Origin: a virus
IMG/VR virus record: IMGVR_UViG_3300035698_022718
Span: 1 to 35,452 of that record
Length of the DNA stretch: 35,452 nucleotides
Direction: 5' to 3' (one strand)
Part shown: in pieces, positions 6,900-14,967 of the stretch
How positions within the stretch are numbered: position 1 is the first letter of the stretch
Layout: every line of letters starts with the position of its first letter
Made by a program: the position numbers and the translations under genes
Notes under the pieces: generated by a model
The model's input: only the letters and a program-made list of their open reading frames with translations
Database searches by the model: none
Told to the model about the DNA's origin: nothing

Positions 6900-9670
6900 A
6901 TTACCACCGCGTTAATTTGGTCATTATCCATAGGTTTTATTTTCGCTAAACGTTTTTGTTCCGATTGATTCCGTTTTGTCAATTCTTGCAAGAAATATTG
7001 GACCAATTGTTGGCGATCAAAGGGTACTCGTTTATCTCCCTGTGTTCTTGCTCCACTATTCAAAGCTTTCGTCCACTCTCCAGCAAAATGAGTTCTAGCC
7101 ATATCGGGCCGTTGCCAAATGTGAGAGATAACCCATCGTACAAACTCAGTGTTATTCATATCTTGCTTAGGTGGAGTGAGGTTGGGCTGATGTATCCTGG
7201 ATTCTGGGGAGAACCATGTGGTCTGTGGGTCTTTGATTTTAATTTCTCGGATTACTTGTCCCCAAATTGCTGCGGTTCTATCCCAACTATATCTTTGCAT
7301 TTTTTGGGTTTGACCATATGTATCTACTAATTCAGTGGCATATGCTCTTGTTTTTTGACTTTGTTCTATGCGTTGTGTTTCACTTTGTTTGAGAAAACGA
7401 TCAAGTTTATTTGCGAAGTCTTGATTGTCTGGCAAAGCGCGTCGTTGTTCAGTTTCGATTATGGCTTCCCAGAAGAAACGTTCGATACGAATTGGGATAC
7501 TCGTTGGACATTGAAAATAGTCCTCCATGGCTGAATATGGCATAGCTGCAACAGGTACCCCACAAGCCATTGCTTCTAGGGCTGGCATCCCTGCACCCTC
7601 ACAGATGGCATATTGGACATGAAGATCAAATGTTTTCATAATATCGGCAAGTACAGTGCGAGGGCATGAATGACCAGCGTTCGGAGGATGTGCTGCCATT
7701 GCGCCGCATTTACGACATGTAGTTAATTCTCCTGAGAAAAAGGCAGGATAAGCCGTGTTACAGTTGCCACATAGATAGGTCATAATAACTCTATTGCCAA
7801 CTTTGAAGTCTTTAATAGCTTTGCCAATATCGTAACCCACATCAGGGTAGCTAGTGTGAAGGTATAAAAAAGTTCTTTTGGCCAATTCGAGATGCCCTTT
7901 GGCTTTGGATTTATGTAACCATTTGGCATAGGCTTCAATAAGATCATAATATAATTTTCTTTTTTGGTTTCGAGCCGTCATACCTATAAGAATAGCATTC
8001 GGATCAATACCCAATTTTGCTTTGTGGTCTCTTTTGTTATCTGGTGGCTTGAATACATCAAGATCAACGCCTGGGGTCGCGATGGTGATTAATTTTGTTT
8101 CTGGTCTGCCTGTCCGTTTAAGCAAATCCATTCCGTATTTAGAATATGTTAAAACGCCATCACATCGCTTATACATATCTAACCACAATTCTCGTTGAGG
8201 TTCTCCATCAATAGTAGGCATGGCGAGAAAAACGAAGTTTTGTCTAAATGCCGATCTATCTATAAATTCACAATTATGAACTGCAAAAGAAGTTACATAT
8301 GAGTTGTCTTTTGCAACTTCAAAATTATAAACATCATGTTCTTTAACACTTTTGATTGTTATATCTTTAACTGTCAAAAATATATAATCATTATTACTTC
8401 TAGTCGTATCTCTTTCTGTTGGTGAACAACAATCATTATAGACTTGTTTGAAACCATCAAGAGATTTAGCACTAATACCCATAATGTATCGATAATGATC
8501 CCCCGGACCTTTGCCAGTGGGGTTTTTATTGTACGACATAGATGGAACTATTCCCAATCGACAAAACAACATAAATGTTTGATACGCTAAATTTTTGCTT
8601 ATTGTATTGTATGATCCACGACGATTATTGAGACAGCCATCGCCCCTTGTCAGTCCGCATAATAATCCAGTAATTTTTTCATTAGGAAGTTGATATAATT
8701 GTTTGGTAATCTTTTTGTTTCTGGCGTGTTCATTGCAATGAGATAAAAAGAATTTCCCGATCTTTTCTCCGTATGCCCGGATTACACTACAATTTTCTCT
8801 TCTATGAATTTTTGCGTCAACAGAAAAATAAGTCATAATTAATTGACGAATATCTTCAATATAATTTATTGCCTTATGGTTAAATGTTAACTGAATACCT
8901 TTAACTCGGCCATTTGCTCGCCTACCTTGATACAATAGACATCCTTGTGCTAAATAATAACCTATTAATCTACATAAATCAATGGAATATCTACTGTCGT
9001 CAATAATATTTTTAGCAATAGGTAAACACAAAAAATCATCTTTGGTAATTTCTCTCGCAGATTTCCACGATGGCTTGTTTTTTGACCATTGTTGATTTAA
9101 AGAATGCTGTTTGTGTCTGTTTATAACCAACACGGGATGTTCTGATGTCATCGTAATAGGGATGGTTAGATTGCTAGCTTTAATAGTATATAAATCGCCG
9201 CTATACTTTTTTCGAAAAACATTGATAACATTATGAATATTACCATTATGAGTCAAAACACTATCTTGCAAAGATATATTTTGAATAGGCTTAACTGAAC
9301 CGTCTGCGAGAACAATTAAAGTACCACTTGCAAAGCACATCCAAAAATCTCTGTGATCGACAACTATATCTGGTTTAAAATCGAGACATACATCGTCTAT
9401 CTTTAACTCGCCAAATTGGTTAGTGGGTTTAGAACTATATATTTGCATAGCTTGTTGATTATTGCGAGATGGAGCTACCGGATAAAACTTCCAAGGGACT
9501 TGTTGGCATCGTGGGTCATCGTCGTGCCCGTAACACCCAATTTCCCCAATTGCGAATTCACCTGTAGCATGAAGTCGTTTAAGAACTTCATTTGTATAAG
9601 TTGAAAACCCCGTAGCGAGAAATGAAGCTTCTCCAACAAATAAGACGCGACGTTTACGCACTATCGCCAT
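6896..9670 (-). CDS. GT4-type glycosyltransferase interrupted by a LAGLIDADG intein
   Basis: 924 aa precursor from ATG 9670 (GGAG 5 nt upstream; a GTG at 9676 is the weaker alternative). Residues 1-111 are the N-extein (RRVLFVGEASFLATGFSTY, a GT-B N-domain start), residues 112-466 are an intein, and the rest is the C-extein. After splicing the enzyme would be about 569 aa. The C-extein has ILIGMTARNQKRK (donor domain start) and CEGAGMPALEAMACGVPVA, a full EX7E motif. Between them an inserted zinc ribbon (CGNC...CRKC) interrupts the donor domain, and about 150 residues beyond the GT fold extend the C-terminus. Overlaps the sigma-like gene by 17 nt and the next glycosyltransferase by ATGA. Confidence 0.9.
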   Translation of the reverse strand: MAIVRKRRVLFVGEASFLATGFSTYTNEVLKRLHATGEFAIGEIGCYGHDDDPRCQQVPWKFYPVAPSRNNQQAMQIYSSKPTNQFGELKIDDVCLDFKPDIVVDHRDFWMCFASGTLIVLADGSVKPIQNISLQDSVLTHNGNIHNVINVFRKKYSGDLYTIKASNLTIPITMTSEHPVLVINRHKQHSLNQQWSKNKPSWKSAREITKDDFLCLPIAKNIIDDSRYSIDLCRLIGYYLAQGCLLYQGRRANGRVKGIQLTFNHKAINYIEDIRQLIMTYFSVDAKIHRRENCSVIRAYGEKIGKFFLSHCNEHARNKKITKQLYQLPNEKITGLLCGLTRGDGCLNNRRGSYNTISKNLAYQTFMLFCRLGIVPSMSYNKNPTGKGPGDHYRYIMGISAKSLDGFKQVYNDCCSPTERDTTRSNNDYIFLTVKDITIKSVKEHDVYNFEVAKDNSYVTSFAVHNCEFIDRSAFRQNFVFLAMPTIDGEPQRELWLDMYKRCDGVLTYSKYGMDLLKRTGRPETKLITIATPGVDLDVFKPPDNKRDHKAKLGIDPNAILIGMTARNQKRKLYYDLIEAYAKWLHKSKAKGHLELAKRTFLYLHTSYPDVGYDIGKAIKDFKVGNRVIMTYLCGNCNTAYPAFFSGELTTCRKCGAMAAHPPNAGHSCPRTVLADIMKTFDLHVQYAICEGAGMPALEAMACGVPVAAMPYSAMEDYFQCPTSIPIRIERFFWEAIIETEQRRALPDNQDFANKLDRFLKQSETQRIEQSQKTRAYATELVDTYGQTQKMQRYSWDRTAAIWGQVIREIKIKDPQTTWFSPESRIHQPNLTPPKQDMNNTEFVRWVISHIWQRPDMARTHFAGEWTKALNSGARTQGDKRVPFDRQQLVQYFLQELTKRNQSEQKRLAKIKPMDNDQINAVVI
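8273..9337 (-). mobile_element. Intein with LAGLIDADG homing endonuclease inside a glycosyltransferase
   Basis: 355 residues in frame with the host gene. Block A starts at Cys1 (CFASGTLIVLADGS), block B is ITMTSEHPVLVI with the Thr/His pair, and the C-terminal splicing blocks read VYNFEVAKDNSYVTSFAVHN followed by Cys+1. The terminal His-Asn and the Cys nucleophiles at both junctions are intact, so it should splice. Two endonuclease motifs are present: LIGYYLAQGCL and LLCGLTRGDGCL, forms of the LAGLIDADG pair. The insertion lies between DHRDFWM and CEFIDRSAF in the N-terminal GT-B domain. Confidence 0.93.
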
Positions 9671-10250
9671 AACCACTCCGATTCAACTTCTTACGAATTC
9701 GACGAATTCTCGTCCAAGACTGTTTACGACTCAGACCTAATGCTCCCACATTATCGTCATATTGAGCCAGAATTAATGCTTTATCTTCAATGGTTAATTG
9801 GGGCAATGCTAGAATGTCATCTAAAGCTAGAGATGTTCCTGGGTCAATGTACAGCGATTCTTGTAACATAAGCAAAGAGGCCGTTGGTTTAATCAATTGA
9901 TGTATTGCTTTCCACATATTAGCTGTGATCTTAAGCTGTTGACGAATTGTTTTTTCTGATTGTCCAATCTCCAACCTACGTCTCACCTTGACCGCTAACG
10001 TTTTAACCTTGAGTGGTGCGGATAGTGGAAATGTAGCTTTAATGGCAGCATCTCTTATAGAGCGGGCTATTACCGCAGTTGCATATGTATGAAAATTGCG
10101 CTTTTGCCACCTATCTTTACGAATCTCGGCCAGTTTCAAATACCCCTCTTGGATATAATCTTCTTCACTAGTACAACTGTTGGGATAGATAGCCGCCATC
10201 TTTCTCGCCCAACAAATAATGAATTTATCTAGCGACCGTCTATGACGCAC
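9654..10250 (-). CDS. Phage sigma-70-family-like factor
   Basis: 198 aa. Starts at GTG 10250 with GGTGAGG 6 nt upstream. Residues about 5-70 resemble sigma region 2 (SEEDYIQEGYLKLAEI, then NFHTYATAVIARSIRDA, the usual DxIQEGxxGL and FxTYAxxxIxxxI pattern). Residues about 78-120 could be a region-3-like helical part. Residues about 150-190 (LTIEDKALILAQYDD, then LGLSRKQSWTRIRRIRKKL) form a helix-turn-helix as in region 4. Likely directs RNA polymerase to phage promoters; the repeated AACAA-N16-TATAAC element in this window is a candidate target (inference). Located 15 nt downstream of ssb and overlapping the intein-bearing glycosyltransferase. Confidence 0.75.
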   Translation of the reverse strand: MRHRRSLDKFIICWARKMAAIYPNSCTSEEDYIQEGYLKLAEIRKDRWQKRNFHTYATAVIARSIRDAAIKATFPLSAPLKVKTLAVKVRRRLEIGQSEKTIRQQLKITANMWKAIHQLIKPTASLLMLQESLYIDPGTSLALDDILALPQLTIEDKALILAQYDDNVGALGLSRKQSWTRIRRIRKKLNRSGYGDSA

Positions 10251-10265
10251 TTAAAGCCTCACCCC

Positions 10266-10715
10266 TTAAAATGGGATTTCCTCGTCAGGAAGATCACTGG
10301 TAGTTGTCGCAGCAGAGGCAGGAACAGGTTCATCTTGAGCAGGCTTTGGTTTTGGCTCATCTTGGTTATTTTTACTATTTTTAGCAGTTCTTTGACATAA
10401 TTGAAAATCTCGTGCCGCAATCGAAAATGCTACTCGTTTTTGGCCTTCCTGATTCTCCCAACTCTCCTGCCTAAGATAGCCACTTACATAAACAGACTGC
10501 CCTTTCTTTACTAATTCGGCAAACTTAACAGCACGATTACCCCATAGCTGAACCCGAACAAATGTAGCTTCAGATTGCCATTCATCTTGCTTATCCTTGT
10601 AAGAACGATTGAATGCAAGATTAACTGAACAAACGTTAGCACCATTCTTTCCTACACTTCTAAGTTCGGCATCTGCCGTTGCAACACCAACACCTGTAAC
10701 CATCAGTTCTGCCAT
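10266..10715 (-). CDS. ssb: Single-stranded DNA-binding protein
   Basis: 149 aa from ATG 10715, chosen because GAAAGGA lies 7 nt upstream and MAELMVTGVGVATAD is a natural SSB start; the longer frame would add nine unrelated residues. The OB fold is clear: VCSVNLAFNRSYKDKQDEW, ATFVRVQLWGNRAVKFAELV, KKGQSVYVSGYLRQESWENQ. A disordered Pro/Lys/Asp linker leads to the acidic tip DEEIPF, the conserved peptide by which bacterial SSBs recruit replication and repair partners. It is the first gene of its unit, 47 nt after a promoter-like element. Coats single-stranded DNA during phage replication. Confidence 0.95.
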   Translation of the reverse strand: MAELMVTGVGVATADAELRSVGKNGANVCSVNLAFNRSYKDKQDEWQSEATFVRVQLWGNRAVKFAELVKKGQSVYVSGYLRQESWENQEGQKRVAFSIAARDFQLCQRTAKNSKNNQDEPKPKPAQDEPVPASAATTTSDLPDEEIPF

Positions 10716-10870
10716 TTTTTTTCCTTTCAAGGTTATACGCAAAACACCTAGTACCTTATAAAGTTATACGTCCAAGTAGAGAGATTGTTTCATAAATTAT
10801 AGATTATCGGACTTTTTTACGATTTTATTTCTAAATTGATGGATTGTTGTTAGATATCGTATCTCTTGAT
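10716..10870. other. Intergenic region between dnaE C-half and ssb
   Basis: The longest gap in the window. It is AT-rich and holds the promoter-like element at 10763-10789, the ssb ribosome binding site next to 10716, a second GTATAAC without the rest of the motif near 10732, and a 5-bp inverted repeat (AGATA/TATCT) at 10852-10864 just after the dnaE stop. No open frame, tRNA-like fold or T-run terminator was seen. Confidence 0.6.
10763..10789 (-). promoter_or_regulatory. Promoter-like 27-bp element upstream of ssb
   Basis: On the minus strand it reads AACAA, 16 bp, TATAAC, with ACTTGGACG directly before TATAAC. It is one of four copies sharing 18 identical columns out of 27. TATAAC ends 47 nt before the ssb start. 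A -35/-10 reading is an inference. Confidence 0.7.
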
Positions 10871-13800
10871 TCATATCAACTTTTGAATATCCGAAATAAT
10901 AAAACTACCATTTTGTTTTTTTCCATAAAATAAACCGATTAAATCGTCTTTACAAAAATGTTTGAGTCTGCTATAGGCGTCAGGGAAAATGACGGCATAA
11001 TCGACAGAATACGTAGAATCTGATATTGTCAAAAAGCACATAGACGATCCCGGGTTCTTGCCTCTTTTGGTTTTTATATGCTTAACCCCATCTATGACAG
11101 CGCAAATAACCATTGATTTATTATTCACCGCCTGCGCCACTTCTAAACACGAATGGGTCGCCAAACTATCATCTGCATCGTCAGCAGGGGAGCATGACAA
11201 AGAAATTCCAAGAAAGTGCCTCTCGGCGGTTGCATTGCCTAAGCTGGTATCGTGGATCGGTTTTTCGAGGATAGCTACTTTCTCTGCTACTGCCGAACGG
11301 CGAGCGTCGGTCGAACAAGCCAACTTCTGTGGAGTATCGTTATATCCGTCTGCTAACAGGCTGTCAGATATCGTCTTTTTTGTTTGACCTTTGAGGCTTT
11401 CTTCTGTAATTCCAAGTCTGTCCATGGCTAAAGAAATTATTTGGGCTTTTTTCATCTGGGCCAAGGTAAGCTTTTTGGGCACAGGTTTCGCCATTTCTTT
11501 TAGAATTGCCTTTGTTGTCTGGCCCTCTTTGAGTTTAGTGAAAAAGAATTCTCTTTCTTTAACCGTGAGTCCTTTGGCTTCGACTTTCTTGCCTGCGGAA
11601 TTGAGAACTGTTGTTCCCAGAATCACTTCAAGTTCTCGGATCATTGTAACTCGATCTAAGGCATAGCAATCGCATGCTCCAGACTTGATCAGAGCCACTC
11701 CAACGTCACGATGGAAATGAGGAACTGTTGTTAAAAAATCACCCCACTTTTCGAGAGAATCTGCGCTTATTGTGGTAACTTTTTGGATTGCGGTTTGCCC
11801 TACTCCTCTAATGTGAGATAAGCCAAATGCTATTTTCTTTTGAGTTCCTTCCATCATTTTGAAATGAATATTGCGTCGTCGAATATCTGGCGGTACGACC
11901 ATTACCCCGAAAAGTCTAGCATCTTGTACTAATCCATAGATTTCTTCTTTTGGATCATTTTTATATGTGGAGTAAGTAAGGTAGCTGGTGAAAAATTCAT
12001 GGGGAAAATGACATTTTAACCAAGCGGCTTGAAAAGCGATTTCGGCGTAGGATCGTGCATGCGATTTATTGAAAGAATTGGAAGTTACAATATCATTACT
12101 GATTACAAAATTATGATTAGGAATATCCATTGTTACATCCCAAACTTCTTCAGTTTCATCTAATTTTATAGACTTAATTCGCAAGATATCAACAGGATAT
12201 CCTTTTTCTCCTCGTCTCATTCTACCATTCGAATAATCATGTTTTTTGTGACACGAAACGCACAACTTCATGAGATTACTTGGATGACTGTTGGTTCTGT
12301 CACCATTTAAGTGGGCAATTTCTATACGACAACCAGTTTTATCGCAAAATTCGCATATGTTGGGGACGTTATCTTTATATTTTCTGTAGTTCGTAAACGA
12401 CCCATTGGTGTATGCTGGATTGGCTGCTCCATTGGGAAATCCACATTGAGCCTGAGCATACGGACGCTGTTTGGCATTTTTGTTTTTATCACTGAATTTG
12501 CTGATATTGCTAAATTCAGATTGTTCATATTCTCCACATACATATAGGCTATCGCCAACACTTAGTTGACATAATGTTTTTTCGCCATTTGGAGTTGGAA
12601 ATTTATGTTGTACCGTTGTTCTAATTGTTGCACCATTTTCCAATGTTAATCTGAATAATTGTTGTTGTCCGGCAGGTTGTATATTGACAATAGTATTAGG
12701 ACGAATACGACCATCTTTGCACAACGATAATCCCTTTCCATAGTTCCCTAATCTATTCCATTTTCGCCTTAATACTTCGTGGCCATGTTTTTTAGCGTAT
12801 TCAAGATTATTCTTAATCCAGTACATGTGTTTGACAGAATATCCACATGATTTTAGAAACCTACCACCATTCGGTCTACGGATTATTGTATCACCAGAAA
12901 TACAATATCTTTGACTTTTCTCAATCCATCCGAAAATTTCTTCAGCAATACCTTTGCCAATATTGCTGTGACTTTTACATCCCGCAACGAACTTCGACTT
13001 TAGTTTCGCCATCAATTCCGGCAGTTTCTTGCCGATGGCTTTGCGAAGTCCATCGGCATCTTCTGGTTTGAATCCCGCAAGGTCTACACCAATACGGATC
13101 GCTTGTTCTTGATAGACTAAACATCCGTAAGTCGGTTCTAGAATAGGTCTGAGCATTGGATGAAGATACGTGGCTTGTTTGCGATTAAACTTAATATCTA
13201 CGTAATCTTCGGTCATTCCAGAGTTGTGAACTACAAAATTACCAGCCAGATAATTGTTGTGAGGATTCGTGACAGCTATGTCATATAAATTTTCTTCACC
13301 CTCGTATTTAATTTCTTCAACTCTTACGAAACGTGTATCAGATATTGATGGCAATCTATATTGTTCTCTCATTTTAATAATAGTCTCTTTGGATAACTTG
13401 CCATCAGTGTACATTCGATGGTGATTGGGGCACATCCATACTAAGTTTTCTGGATCATTGTTTATTCTTCTGTTCCCATCCAAATGATTAACATCCAAAG
13501 ACGCCTCGGTCCAATCGCAACAAGCACAGTGGTATTCCCAATGATAAAAAGCTATGTTCCTGAAGTTTTTATATCCCGGTGCGTTTTTGCCAGAATTGTC
13601 TTTGCGAATACCTCCGCATCGTTTGCCGGTAAAAATGGCTACATAATCTCCAGGATGAATATCCTCTAGTTTTTTCCATCCATTTTTAGTTAGAAAGGTG
13701 TGTTTTTTAGTCGCATGAATATTTAGCCAACTGGCTTGCGAAGCAAACGTCCAACTAGTTCGTACTCTCAAGGAATAGGTTGTTCCTGTCCCTTTTGGTA

Positions 13801-14242
13801 TTACGGCTTCCACAGTATTGTCAATCAGTTTTCCTGTTTGTTCATCAACAGAAACGATTTTTAGTTTACGACCACCCTGATACTTATTGGATTCGAATTG
13901 CTTCCAATCATCGTACAAGTCTTTGATTGTAGATCGCCAAATGTAGCGTTTACCACGTTGCACCCTGCGTCTACCTATTAGCGTATTTTCACCGATACAC
14001 TCTAATGGCCCAGGACGAATGAGGCTGACAAGCGCAGATAATTCTTCTATGCTTGTTGGTTTTACCTTCTTAGCCCAATCTTGTCCCAGTTTTCTCTCAA
14101 GTTGGAAAATTCCAATTGTGTGGCCACTTGCAATGAGTTGCCAAACAGCAGGGCAGTTAAGGGGAATATCATTAATGTTGAACTTGCCCTTTTCAACAGT
14201 ACAATCGCAATTACTGAATTTAATAATCGTACTTGATTGTAT
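10871..14242 (-). CDS. dnaE: DNA polymerase III alpha subunit, C-terminal half, with two inteins
   Basis: About 1123 codons if started at ATA 14242; about 588 aa of extein after removal of both inteins. Extein landmarks in order: FNINDIPLNCPAVWQLI, TIGIFQLERKLG, LSALVSLIRPGPLE, SGMTEDYV, LEPTYGCLVYQEQAIRIG, DADGLRKAIGKK, SFNKSHARSYAEIAFQAAWL, VPPDIRRRNIHF, FGLSHIRGVGQTAI, and a C-terminal OB-like VDYAVIFPDAYSRLK. These match bacterial DnaE from just after KFDFLG onward; the PHP and catalytic aspartates are on a separate gene at 22739-25084. There is no in-frame ATG, GTG or TTG before the first intein. ATA at 14242 overlaps the upstream TAA (TAATA) and follows AAAGGG by 7 nt. GTG 13963, the first ordinary start, lies inside intein 1 and would destroy it. 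Confidence 0.88.
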   Translation of the reverse strand: MQSSTIIKFSNCDCTVEKGKFNINDIPLNCPAVWQLIASGHTIGIFQLERKLGQDWAKKVKPTSIEELSALVSLIRPGPLECIGENTLIGRRRVQRGKRYIWRSTIKDLYDDWKQFESNKYQGGRKLKIVSVDEQTGKLIDNTVEAVIPKGTGTTYSLRVRTSWTFASQASWLNIHATKKHTFLTKNGWKKLEDIHPGDYVAIFTGKRCGGIRKDNSGKNAPGYKNFRNIAFYHWEYHCACCDWTEASLDVNHLDGNRRINNDPENLVWMCPNHHRMYTDGKLSKETIIKMREQYRLPSISDTRFVRVEEIKYEGEENLYDIAVTNPHNNYLAGNFVVHNSGMTEDYVDIKFNRKQATYLHPMLRPILEPTYGCLVYQEQAIRIGVDLAGFKPEDADGLRKAIGKKLPELMAKLKSKFVAGCKSHSNIGKGIAEEIFGWIEKSQRYCISGDTIIRRPNGGRFLKSCGYSVKHMYWIKNNLEYAKKHGHEVLRRKWNRLGNYGKGLSLCKDGRIRPNTIVNIQPAGQQQLFRLTLENGATIRTTVQHKFPTPNGEKTLCQLSVGDSLYVCGEYEQSEFSNISKFSDKNKNAKQRPYAQAQCGFPNGAANPAYTNGSFTNYRKYKDNVPNICEFCDKTGCRIEIAHLNGDRTNSHPSNLMKLCVSCHKKHDYSNGRMRRGEKGYPVDILRIKSIKLDETEEVWDVTMDIPNHNFVISNDIVTSNSFNKSHARSYAEIAFQAAWLKCHFPHEFFTSYLTYSTYKNDPKEEIYGLVQDARLFGVMVVPPDIRRRNIHFKMMEGTQKKIAFGLSHIRGVGQTAIQKVTTISADSLEKWGDFLTTVPHFHRDVGVALIKSGACDCYALDRVTMIRELEVILGTTVLNSAGKKVEAKGLTVKEREFFFTKLKEGQTTKAILKEMAKPVPKKLTLAQMKKAQIISLAMDRLGITEESLKGQTKKTISDSLLADGYNDTPQKLACSTDARRSAVAEKVAILEKPIHDTSLGNATAERHFLGISLSCSPADDADDSLATHSCLEVAQAVNNKSMVICAVIDGVKHIKTKRGKNPGSSMCFLTISDSTYSVDYAVIFPDAYSRLKHFCKDDLIGLFYGKKQNGSFIISDIQKLI
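12077..12904 (-). mobile_element. Intein 2 of DnaE C-half, HNH endonuclease
   Basis: 276 residues. Starts CISGDTIIRRPNG, has TTVQHKFPTPNGEK as block B (Thr/His), and ends NHNFVISNDIVTSN before Ser+1. An HNH nuclease is embedded: CEFC...IEIAHLNGDRTNSHPSNL, then KLCVSCHKKH. Inserted between SQRY and SFNKSHA, the same position as the naturally split DnaE intein of cyanobacteria (Y before CFNKSHS). The penultimate residue is Ser, not His, as in some functional inteins. Confidence 0.92.
13223..13999 (-). mobile_element. Intein 1 of DnaE C-half, HNH endonuclease
   Basis: 259 residues. Starts CIGENTLIG directly after the conserved RPGPLE, has the block B-like NIHATKKHTFLTKNG, and ends NLYDIAVTNPHNNYLAGNF then VVHN before Ser+1 (SGMTEDY). 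The central part carries an HNH nuclease: CACC...LDVNHLDGNRRINNDPENL, then WMCPNHH. Splicing restores the RPGPL-SGM motif of the polymerase. All nucleophiles needed for splicing are present. Confidence 0.92.
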
Positions 14243-14967
14243 TAGGATTCCCTTTCGTTAGTAAAAAGTTCATCGAAATATCGTTGTATTTGCTTTTCAT
14301 TGCAGCATTCTCCAAGCCGTTTTCCAGACCCGCAAACACAAGGAGACGTAGTAGCCATAGTCTTTCTTGCAGAATTTTTGTCAATAGGGATTTTTGTGTC
14401 GTACCCAAATCGTTCGAAATCCTGTTCAGCCCATTGTTGTACTAATTCGGCATTCTTATAATCTCTAAAATAATGCGACCAATGTGGTCTTAAATGCCCT
14501 CTAACGTTATATTTGAGAGTTGGCGAATCGCCTTCCCAGAAAGGCAAGGTAGTTATATCATCTTCTAAATGTTCAAACCGTAAAGTACGATTAAGTTGTA
14601 TCTTTCCCAAAAAGCTCGACATAGAGACCATCGGCAATCCACCAAAACCACCATTTACCTTTGGGGTATTGAGCATCTGCAAAAATGGCACAAACTCTTT
14701 ACCACACGTTTTGACAATCCCATAGTCAAATCTTGGCCAAGAAGCAATAGCAGAAAACCACAGCGAAACTGCACGGGAATAAGGGTTTCTCACAATGCAA
14801 AAGATAAAGTAGTCCTTATATTTTTGCGGAATAGTATTGGGATGTCGAGCCCACTTACCTCCAGCTTTATATTCACCTCCGTATGGCTTAAGAATCTGCT
14901 CCATCATCATTGTTCCTGTTTTTGGAATACACATAAATACGAATTTATATTTTTCGCTAACGATCAT
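14242..14967 (-). CDS. Sulfotransferase-like protein with C-terminal SEC-C zinc motif
   Basis: 241 aa. IPKTGT at residues 14-19 is the 5'-phosphosulfate loop and RNPYSRAVSLW from residue 60 the 3'-phosphate site of PAPS-dependent carbohydrate sulfotransferases; LRFEHLEDD fits the later conserved segment. The tail at about 210-222 is CVCGSGKRLGECC, a SEC-C zinc-binding motif, not usual in this enzyme family. It would transfer sulfate from PAPS to a sugar, which fits the many glycosyltransferases around it. First gene of its unit, 52 nt after a promoter-like element. Its stop overlaps the apparent ATA start of the dnaE C-half, so it may provide translational coupling for the polymerase. Confidence 0.85.
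   Translation of the reverse strand: MIVSEKYKFVFMCIPKTGTMMMEQILKPYGGEYKAGGKWARHPNTIPQKYKDYFIFCIVRNPYSRAVSLWFSAIASWPRFDYGIVKTCGKEFVPFLQMLNTPKVNGGFGGLPMVSMSSFLGKIQLNRTLRFEHLEDDITTLPFWEGDSPTLKYNVRGHLRPHWSHYFRDYKNAELVQQWAEQDFERFGYDTKIPIDKNSARKTMATTSPCVCGSGKRLGECCNEKQIQRYFDELFTNERES

Noticed and set aside
10731-10740. Second GTATAAC close to the ssb start, considered as a fifth promoter copy
   Set aside because: It lacks AACAA at the fixed distance and the A-STTG-A-G core, and overlaps the region next to the ribosome binding site.
10852-10864. Inverted repeat AGATA-TCG-TATCT just downstream of the dnaE C-half, considered as a terminator
   Set aside because: Only a 5-bp AT-rich stem, and no U-run follows on the transcribed strand.
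12322-12561. Overlapping minus-strand frame of 79 codons inside intein 2
   Set aside because: It is an out-of-frame shadow of the intein with no motif.
10871-14242. Reading the dnaE C-half as a pseudogene because it lacks a normal start
   Set aside because: Over 1100 codons are open, all polymerase motifs and both inteins are intact, and a promoter-like element and SD-like sequence precede it.
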